This document shows positions 58,695 through 64,000 of a stretch of 64,000 bases of DNA, piece by piece (within the stretch, counting starts at the first letter, position 1; the number at the start of each line of letters is the position of its first letter). Source of the stretch: CAYMCQ01 sp964389025 (lineage in GTDB: Bacteria > Verrucomicrobiota > Verrucomicrobiia > Limisphaerales > CAYMCQ01); assembly GCA_964389025.1 (NCBI GenBank), contig CAYMCQ010000004.1:35481-99480 (forward strand), read 5' to 3'. The position numbers and the translations under genes are program-made. The notes below the pieces were generated by a model. It had not been told where the DNA came from. It saw nothing but the letters and a program-made list of their open reading frames with translations, and made no database searches.

Positions 58695-60545
58695 ATGAGA
58701 GTGTCCTCCATTGCGCTTTGTTTGTTCTTGGCCACGTCTTTCGCGCCAATCGCCTGCGCGCGCGACATGTTTGTAATGCTGTCCGGCGGAGTTTCGCCAT
58801 TCGACAACAACTACTCGCAATATCTTCAAGCCCGGGCCGTCGCCACGTTTTTTGAACAAAACTATCCGGCTGACTCAATCCGGATATTCTTTGGAGCAGG
58901 AAATGTTGAAGGCAGGAAACCTGTTTTCGGCGACGTTTGCCGCACCACCCGGGAAAACGGCCTCACCGTGGAATCGTGGACTGCAGGCTCGCTTCGTCGC
59001 AACTTGCCCGCGACGCGTGAAATCATCCTGCGGGTTTTGCGCGAGGAAATTTTGCCCGCCATCGCCGACGGCGGCACACTGTTCCTGTTTGTTGGCGACC
59101 ATGGCTCCCTGACCCGCGACCGGAAGTCTGAAAGCGCGATTGATTTGTGGGAGTTGGAGCGGGATCCGGACGCCGATCACGGCTGGCGCTCCCGGACAGA
59201 TACGACTCTCAGCGTTTCGGATCTCCGGCGAACGCTCGCAGCCGGAATCGGCAAGGGGCGCGTCGTGTTTTGCATGACACAATGCCATCCGGGCGGGTTT
59301 CATTATCTCGCGGTTCCTCGCGAAATGACTCCAAATCCAGCGTGGTTCATTCGCGCTCCCATCTGGTTGCAGCCACAGAGCCGAACCAATTTTCTTTCTG
59401 TCGCAGGTTTCACTGCCACCGATGAACTTTCTCCTGCTGCCGGCTGCGTCTCTGATCCTGATCCGGAGTCATGGGTGGGTTACGAACGATTCATTGCGGA
59501 AAATCTGCTGGGCTTGGACTTGTTCACTCTCAAGCCGTCCGGCAAAGCCCTTCCATCTTTTGCCCAGGCTCACATTGCTGCCACGCTGGCCGATAACACC
59601 ATAGACAAGCCGCGTTCAACCTCGGATGAATACCTCGAGCGCTGGGCGAATCTCATCGAAACGCGCCTCGCGAATGAACCGAACCTCACCGGCAATATCA
59701 AAAAGCTCGTCGCCGCTTATCAGAACGCGGTGGACGGCGCTGCGCATAAAATTTCAAACCCGGCGTTTCTGGAACGCCAGTCAGTGTTCCGCCGGTTCAC
59801 CGAAAAAATGTGCGAGCAAAATCCGTCCGCGAAAGATTTGCTCCTCAATGGAACACGAAAAGAACTGGAGACCGCCGCAGGGCTTGACGACGTTGCTGAA
59901 ACACGCGAGTTCATTCCCAGAAACCGTCTCCAAACGAATTCCGTCCCGCGAGAACGCCCCCGTGGCGGAAGATTCGGCGAGTCGCGACGGCTTTGGAACG
60001 AAACCGTGCGCCCCGCATGGAAGCTCGCGCTCGAAGCCAATCAAGTGACGAACGTGCCGCCGCGCGCATTGGAGTTTGAAAAATACCTGCTCAGTCTCGA
60101 AGACAAGGGCAGCAACTACTTTTCCGGCGGAGCGTCCGGCTTGCGCGAGCAAGTGTTCTGGCAATCGGGTTACAGCGACCCTCAAACTCTTCAACCGGCG
60201 AAAGCCAAAGCCGTCGCACGATGGGGAGCTTCCCGCCGCAGAGAAATTCTTGGCTGGGCAAAAACGACGGATGACTTGGATGTGCGCGCCGCCGGCGAAA
60301 AAATTTCGCAGGCGCGACGGATGAGATCGCCGCCACAGCCGGACAGACAATCGAATTTTTCCGAACTGATCTTGGACAAGGAAACCGCAGCCGAACGAGC
60401 GCTCTTTTATCGGCGCGTCCTTGCCGCCTGGGAATTTCTGCTGGCCGCTAATGAGCGCCCTGCCCTTGCGCGGCTTCGCGAACTGATCGAATTGGAGCGC
60501 ACTCCTCTTCCGCGCCATCGTCCTGAAGGGACGCAACACGAATAG
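58695..60545 (+). CDS. Secreted caspase/legumain-like (clan CD) putative peptidase
   Basis: The 616-aa product has a signal peptide (IALCLFLATSFAPIACA). The next 190 residues fit a caspase-hemoglobinase fold: FVMLSGGVSPFDNN, a strand with IRIFFGAGN, GTLFLFVGDHGSL with His136 after a hydrophobic strand, and VVFCMTQCHPGGF with Cys197 (or Cys193) after another. The His-Gly and Cys dyad with strand placement is that of clan CD peptidases such as C13 legumains. The C-terminal 400 residues are charged and helical and match nothing I know. The last codons and the stop fall in a dispersed repeat (60541-60648). Activity is inference. Confidence 0.6.
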   Translation: MRVSSIALCLFLATSFAPIACARDMFVMLSGGVSPFDNNYSQYLQARAVATFFEQNYPADSIRIFFGAGNVEGRKPVFGDVCRTTRENGLTVESWTAGSLRRNLPATREIILRVLREEILPAIADGGTLFLFVGDHGSLTRDRKSESAIDLWELERDPDADHGWRSRTDTTLSVSDLRRTLAAGIGKGRVVFCMTQCHPGGFHYLAVPREMTPNPAWFIRAPIWLQPQSRTNFLSVAGFTATDELSPAAGCVSDPDPESWVGYERFIAENLLGLDLFTLKPSGKALPSFAQAHIAATLADNTIDKPRSTSDEYLERWANLIETRLANEPNLTGNIKKLVAAYQNAVDGAAHKISNPAFLERQSVFRRFTEKMCEQNPSAKDLLLNGTRKELETAAGLDDVAETREFIPRNRLQTNSVPRERPRGGRFGESRRLWNETVRPAWKLALEANQVTNVPPRALEFEKYLLSLEDKGSNYFSGGASGLREQVFWQSGYSDPQTLQPAKAKAVARWGASRRREILGWAKTTDDLDVRAAGEKISQARRMRSPPQPDRQSNFSELILDKETAAERALFYRRVLAAWEFLLAANERPALARLRELIELERTPLPRHRPEGTQHE

Positions 60546-60648
60546 CCGTGGGTGAAACCCACGGTTGGATGCCGCCAAAATCGTTCAGCCCTGACAGGGC
60601 TGAACAAATTCGCCAATCGCGGATCCGCAGGTTGCACCTGCGGCTATT
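60541..60648. repeat. 108-bp modular repeat with three triloop hairpins
   Basis: Outer inverted words AATAGCCG and CGGCTATT bound three perfect stems with 3-base loops: 60546-60564 (8 bp), 60583-60605 (10 bp) and 60625-60643 (8 bp). It overlaps the stop codon of the peptidase-like gene. It recalls REP/BIME-like elements; no transposase is near. Confidence 0.9.
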
Positions 60649-60752
60649 CACGTTTGGCCTCTTCGAGGCCGAATCTTGCTATAGTGTCAAACCCTCTACC
60701 ATGCTCCGGCAGCCTTGTTGACGCTCAGTTTCCCGGGCGATAGGTTCTCGGT

Positions 60753-61784
60753 ATGACTGATGTCCTCGAAATCGAGCCGCGCGTCGAGCAATTGACAGTT
60801 CGCGAGCAGAAACGGACGACGCGAACCGACGCGCTTTCCCGCGAAATTTTCACGCTCAAAAAACAACTCAACGCCGTCATCCTCGCGCATAATTATCAAG
60901 TCGCCGAAATCCAGGAGCTTGCCGATTACGTCGGCGATTCACTTGGACTTTCCCAGCAGGCGGCCAAGACCAGCGCGGACGTGATTGTTTTCTGCGGCGT
61001 CCATTTCATGGCCGAGACTGCGAAGATTTTGAATCCGAACAAAATCGTCGTGCTGCCGGACAAGGACGCGGGCTGCTCGCTCGAAGAAAGTTGCCCTGCC
61101 GACAAACTCGCCGCGCTTCAAAAAACGAACCCAAATTTCTGGACGATTGCCTACATCAATTGCAGCGCGGACGTGAAAGCTTTGTGCGACGTGATTTGCA
61201 CCAGTGGCAACGCCGTCAAAATCGTCAACGCCGCGCCGCGCGACCGCGACCTGCTTTTTGTGCCGGACGAAAATCTCGGCGCGTGGGTCATGGAACAGAC
61301 CGGACGCCCGATGATGTTGTGGAAGGGAAATTGTTACGCGCACGTTGAGTTCAAACGCGACGCAGTCATGCAACTTCGCGCGCGATTTCCTGACGCGAAG
61401 GTCGTCGTCCATCCCGAAAGCCTGCGCGAAGTCCGCGACCTCGCCGACGCCGTGGCTTCGACCGAGAAGATGATCACCTACTGCAAAGAGTCGCCTGCGA
61501 AACGTTTTGTCATCGTGACCGAGTCGGGGATCATCCACCGGATGAAGAAGGAATGTCCCTGCAAGGAATTTCTCTGCGCGCCGGTCTATGACGTGATGCG
61601 CCTGCCAACGGACAATTGCCGTTGCAGCGAGTGCAAATACATGAAGATGAATACGCTCGAAAAACTCCGCGACTGCATGAAGAACCTCGCGCCGCGAATC
61701 GAATTGCCTGAACAGATTCTGAAACGCGCGCGGCTGCCAATCGAGCGGATGCTGGAGATTTCGGTGAGGAAAGTTGAAGACTAA
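60753..61784 (+). CDS. nadA: Quinolinate synthase
   Basis: The 343-aa product has the NadA pattern: ILAHNYQVAEIQELADYVGDS near residue 43, VFCGVHFMAETAKILNP near 78, DAGCSLEESCP with a cluster Cys near 110, INCSADVKALCD near 133, VHPE near 225, and the second/third cluster Cys in ECPCKEFLCA and DNCRCSECKYM. It condenses iminoaspartate with dihydroxyacetone phosphate using a [4Fe-4S] cluster, in NAD synthesis. nadB and nadC are not in the window. Its 3' part is partly duplicated at 62416-62479. Confidence 0.97.
   Translation: MTDVLEIEPRVEQLTVREQKRTTRTDALSREIFTLKKQLNAVILAHNYQVAEIQELADYVGDSLGLSQQAAKTSADVIVFCGVHFMAETAKILNPNKIVVLPDKDAGCSLEESCPADKLAALQKTNPNFWTIAYINCSADVKALCDVICTSGNAVKIVNAAPRDRDLLFVPDENLGAWVMEQTGRPMMLWKGNCYAHVEFKRDAVMQLRARFPDAKVVVHPESLREVRDLADAVASTEKMITYCKESPAKRFVIVTESGIIHRMKKECPCKEFLCAPVYDVMRLPTDNCRCSECKYMKMNTLEKLRDCMKNLAPRIELPEQILKRARLPIERMLEISVRKVED
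61670..61731. repeat. Segment of the nadA 3' end duplicated downstream
   Basis: The first 39 bases match 62416-62454 with one mismatch and the next 23 or so more loosely. Both copies have the same orientation, encoding DCMKNLAPRIELPEQILKRA in nadA and a similar peptide in the copy. Confidence 0.85.
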
Positions 61785-61822
61785 AACTTGTCGAAATAGG
61801 CTCGCGAATCTACACTAGACCC

Positions 61823-62008
61823 ATGCAAGTGAATGCCATAGTTGGCGGAAAACTGATCAAGCTCAAGCTTTCGCCCGGGCTTGCCGAGGCATGGCGGCAG
61901 AACAAGGGCAGGCGGATGAGCGAGGCGGAAGCGATTCAGTTCGTCGAGAAAAAGCGCCGCGAGCACGCGCTGCGCGCAGCCAGCCCTTACCTTGCGCATC
62001 GTTCTTGA
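61823..62008 (+). CDS. Putative antitoxin of a PIN-domain toxin-antitoxin pair
   Basis: The 61-aa product begins MQVNAIVGGKLIKLKLSPG and continues with WRQNKGRRMSEAEAIQFVEKKRREHALRA. It overlaps the PIN gene by 17 bases, the usual layout of small antitoxins. The basic helical C-terminus could bind the toxin groove. I cannot name the antitoxin family; the call rests on size and neighbour. It starts 38 bases after nadA. Confidence 0.65.
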   Translation: MQVNAIVGGKLIKLKLSPGLAEAWRQNKGRRMSEAEAIQFVEKKRREHALRAASPYLAHRS

Positions 62009-62414
62009 TACCTGCGTGCTGAAGCTCGCCACGTTGCCAAACCCGACCAACAAAGCGGCGTTCATCTGTGAGTTGTGTCAGCGCGGAATCTTCAAGACTT
62101 ACGGCAGTCCCGACACATTGGTCGAGTATCATCGAGTGCTGGCGGAGCATCCGCTTTTTCTGGAGGAGGTGCAGGCGGCAATGGAGCTTTGCTATCCGCT
62201 GTTCACCGCGACGGCCATCGAGCACGAGCCGGATAATCGTTTTCTGGAAGTGGCGCTGGCTGTGCAGGCCGAATATCTCATCACGGTGAATCTCGCGCGG
62301 GGACATTTTGACCGGAAAAATTATGGGGCGGTGCGCGTCGTCACGCCGGGAGAATTCTTGAATCAACCGCGCGTGCAGTCTTTGATTGGCAAAACAGGCG
62401 CAACGCTTCAGTAA
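61992..62414 (+). CDS. PIN-domain toxin (putative ribonuclease)
   Basis: The 140-aa product starts at TTG with RIVLDTCVLKLA, the first acidic PIN residue, then SPDTLVEYHRVLAEHP with the conserved Glu, and DNRFLEVALAVQAEYLITVN with the further acidic residues; KNYGAVRVVTPGEFL is the closing segment of this PIN subfamily. PIN toxins cleave RNA and are neutralised by a cognate antitoxin, here the overlapping upstream gene. It stops one base before a partial copy of the nadA 3' end. Confidence 0.85.
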   Translation: MRIVLDTCVLKLATLPNPTNKAAFICELCQRGIFKTYGSPDTLVEYHRVLAEHPLFLEEVQAAMELCYPLFTATAIEHEPDNRFLEVALAVQAEYLITVNLARGHFDRKNYGAVRVVTPGEFLNQPRVQSLIGKTGATLQ

Positions 62415-62415
62415 T

Positions 62416-62479
62416 CGACTGCATGAAGAACCCCGCGCCGCGAATCGAATTGCCCCAGGAAATTTTGAAATACGCGCGA
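62416..62479. repeat. Partial direct copy of the nadA 3' end
   Basis: This copy starts one base after the PIN toxin stop and has the same orientation as the nadA source at 61670-61731. No start or complete gene follows; 62480-62600 holds no trusted gene. Confidence 0.85.
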
Positions 62480-62600
62480 AAATTTCTCGCGGACTTGGTT
62501 CTTCACCTCGTGCGCGATGTCGTGGCCGCCGGAATATGCCGGAACAATTTTCATTGCAGGGAATTTGGCCGCCAAGACGCCGGGTGCGCAAAACGGAAAA

Positions 62601-63506
62601 TCACTTTGCGCGCTCGAATGTCTCGTCGTCCCAAGATGCCGGGTCGTCAAGCGATTCGAGATGCGTGAAGACAACCGTGTCGGGCAGTTCCGCGCGGATG
62701 TCCGCTTCGATTTTGCCCAGCAGTTCGTGGCCGCGTTGCACGGTCCAGTCGCCGGGAACGAGGACATGAGTTGAAACAAATCTTCGCGCGCCCGCCTGTC
62801 GTGAACGCAACGCGTGGAATTGAATCCCTGTTTGCTCGTAGGTTTTCAGAACTTTGCGCACGGCGGCCATGTCTTCGGCGGAAAGCGAAATGTCCATCAA
62901 TCCCGCGATGGAGCGTCGCACGATGCGAACGCCCGTCCACACGATGTTCGCCGCGACGACGAGCGCAACGACCGGATCGAGCCAGTTCCATTTTGTGAGC
63001 GCGACCAGGCCGACGCCCGCCAGCACGCCCACGGAAGTCCACACGTCCGTGAGCAGATGATGCGCGTTGGATTCGAGCGTGATGGAGTTGTGTTTTTTTC
63101 CCGCGCGCAAAATCAGCAGCGCGACGATGAGGTTGACGAGCGACGCGCCGACTGAAACCGCGAGACCGACTCCCAATTCCTGCAACGGTTTGGGCGTGAT
63201 GAGCCGCATCACGGCAACGATGGCGATGCTCACCGCCGCGACGAGAATCAATCCGCCTTCTACGCCGCTGGAAAAATACTCCGCCTTGCCGTGGCCATAG
63301 GCATGATCTTCGTCGGCGGGTCGCGCCGCCACCGTCAACATCGCCAGCGCCATGCATCCGCCGATGAGATTGACGAGCGACTCTACGGCGTCCGAGAGTA
63401 AACCGACCGAACCGGTGATGAAATACGCCGCCGCCTTCAGCCCGATGGTGACGAGCGCGGCGGCGATTGACAGCCAGGCGAAGCGGGTTAGGAATTGACG
63501 GTTCAC
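62601..63506 (-). CDS. Cation diffusion facilitator (CDF) family metal exporter
   Basis: The 301-aa product starts at GTG and has the CDF membrane domain: LSDAVESLVNLIGG with the first metal-site Asp near residue 39, DEDHAYGHGKAEYFS near 66, and ESNAHHLLTDVWTSVGV near 145 with the second HxxxD pair. The cytoplasmic C-terminal domain ends with HVLVPGDWTVQRGHELLGKIEADIR. CDF proteins export Zn, Co, Fe, Mn or related divalent metals with proton antiport; the HxxxD site fits Zn or a similar ion. It converges on the PIN/nadA unit. Confidence 0.92.
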   Translation of the reverse strand: MNRQFLTRFAWLSIAAALVTIGLKAAAYFITGSVGLLSDAVESLVNLIGGCMALAMLTVAARPADEDHAYGHGKAEYFSSGVEGGLILVAAVSIAIVAVMRLITPKPLQELGVGLAVSVGASLVNLIVALLILRAGKKHNSITLESNAHHLLTDVWTSVGVLAGVGLVALTKWNWLDPVVALVVAANIVWTGVRIVRRSIAGLMDISLSAEDMAAVRKVLKTYEQTGIQFHALRSRQAGARRFVSTHVLVPGDWTVQRGHELLGKIEADIRAELPDTVVFTHLESLDDPASWDDETFERAK

Positions 63507-63516
63507 AGTGGGAAGA

Positions 63517-63542
63517 TTGTAGCGGCGGTCTGTGACCGTCGC
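63517..63542. repeat. Copy of the garK repeat arm
   Basis: TTGTAGCGGCGGTCTGTGAC and the next six bases match the arms of the repeat at 43381-43439. It lies just upstream of the CDF gene. Confidence 0.85.
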
Positions 63543-63617
63543 AAACTTTCAGACGCGGGAGGGACGGCATGTTGCCGTTCGATAAATTTTGGGTCGGCGG
63601 CACGCCAACCCTCCCAA

Positions 63618-64000
63618 TCAAATCATGTGGCAGAACATCGCGTCGCGAAGCTTCGGCTCGAACCAGGTGCTTTTCGGCGGCATGATGCCGCCGGCGTCGG
63701 CGATGCTCATCAAGTCCTCGATGCTCGTCGGGAACATGGAAAACGCGCAGGCATATTCGCCGCCGTTCACGAGCTTTTCCAACTCCGCCGCGCCGCGAAT
63801 ACCACCGACGAAGTTGATGCGCTTGCTGGTTCGCGGGTCGTCAATGCCGAAGACGGGCGCGAGAACATGCTTTTGCAAAAGCGTCACGTCGAGGTTTTCA
63901 ATTGGGTCGTTCGAGCGCAGAAAATTTTCGCGGAACGAAAGCGTCTGCCAATTGCCGTGAAAATAAAAGCCAACCTCGTAGCGGCGGCTCGGCAGAGCGC
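63618..64000 (-). CDS. DUF1015 family protein, cut by the right window edge
   Basis: The frame stays open from 63618 to the edge, giving about 127 C-terminal residues. YEVGFYFHGNWQ, LDVTLLQKHVLAPVFGID, RINFVGGIRGAAELE, and TSIEDLMSIADAGGIMPPKS followed by TWFEPKLRDAMFCHMI are typical of DUF1015 proteins, sometimes called SerC-associated because their genes can lie near serine biosynthesis genes. The function is not established. The start lies outside the window. Confidence 0.88.
   Translation of the reverse strand, partial: ALPSRRYEVGFYFHGNWQTLSFRENFLRSNDPIENLDVTLLQKHVLAPVFGIDDPRTSKRINFVGGIRGAAELEKLVNGGEYACAFSMFPTSIEDLMSIADAGGIMPPKSTWFEPKLRDAMFCHMI

Noticed and set aside
62423..62668. Short frames on both strands between the PIN toxin and the CDF gene
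   Set aside because: The plus-strand frame begins in the duplicated nadA fragment and the minus-strand frame ends in it; neither has a family or ribosome binding site.
1..64000. tRNA, rRNA or riboswitch genes
   Set aside because: No cloverleaf, rRNA-like or known riboswitch motif was noticed in the intergenic regions; a dedicated covariance search could overturn this.

Overview
The window looks like a chromosomal segment of a free-living verrucomicrobial bacterium, probably from the Limisphaerales/Pedosphaera side of the phylum. I infer this from gene content, since there is no rRNA or tRNA here. The markers are a DUF1800-DUF1501 secreted pair, two giant PVC-type propeller/HEAT/cytochrome c proteins, many secreted proteins of unknown function, a 2.2 kaa beta-repeat surface protein, high G+C coding DNA, and dense small dispersed repeats, some inserted in frame inside genes.

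Layout. 1-2.7 kb: a cut-off gene, hemW and a cold-shock gene. 2.9-8.6 kb: a secretome block (DUF1800, DUF1501, DNRLRE protein, exported methyltransferase). 8.7-11.5 kb: a hypothetical gene, miaE, a small exported protein and a RelE-type toxin-antitoxin pair lying between two copies of the 3' end of the next gene. 11.3-22.4 kb: two giant cytochrome-type proteins flanking a GH84 hexosaminidase, a GNAT protein and a DegT-type aminotransferase. 22.5-33.4 kb: an orphan PTS IIC, secreted alpha-barrel-like proteins, an octaheme HAO-like cytochrome and a PqaA-like protein. 33.5-40.1 kb: the giant surface protein. 40.8-47.7 kb: LarA-like protein, glutaredoxin, glycerate kinase, MBL hydrolase, a four-helix-bundle gene inside an inverted-repeat element, ilvN, ilvC and a GspC-like protein. 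47.8-58.0 kb: a phosphate island (pstCAB-phoU-phoB-phoR, a porin-pstS pair and a divergent DUF47-pit pair). 58.1-64.0 kb: FMN reductase, a putative clan CD peptidase, nadA, a PIN-type toxin-antitoxin pair bracketed by a partial copy of the nadA 3' end, a CDF cation exporter and a cut-off DUF1015 gene.

How the genes work together. The phosphate island is the clearest functional unit: outer-membrane porin, periplasmic PstS, the PstCAB ABC importer, PhoU and the PhoBR two-component system, beside a low-affinity Pit transporter with its own PhoU-like partner. Direct repeats with Pho-box spacing lie before pstC and in the porin/Pit divergent region. The secreted enzymes and surface proteins suggest a polymer-degrading heterotroph.

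The most striking feature is a set of short inverted-repeat arrays, each built from a locus-specific 7-bp unit, in at least eleven places between 6.8 and 45.8 kb. They sit at gene starts and ends, encode signal-peptide cores and C-terminal tails, and in one case form the terminal repeats around a four-helix-bundle (S23/IVP-like) gene. Other highlights are two toxin-antitoxin modules with the same duplicated-3'-end architecture, and a GH84-GNAT gene pair that mirrors the two terminal domains of animal O-GlcNAcase.
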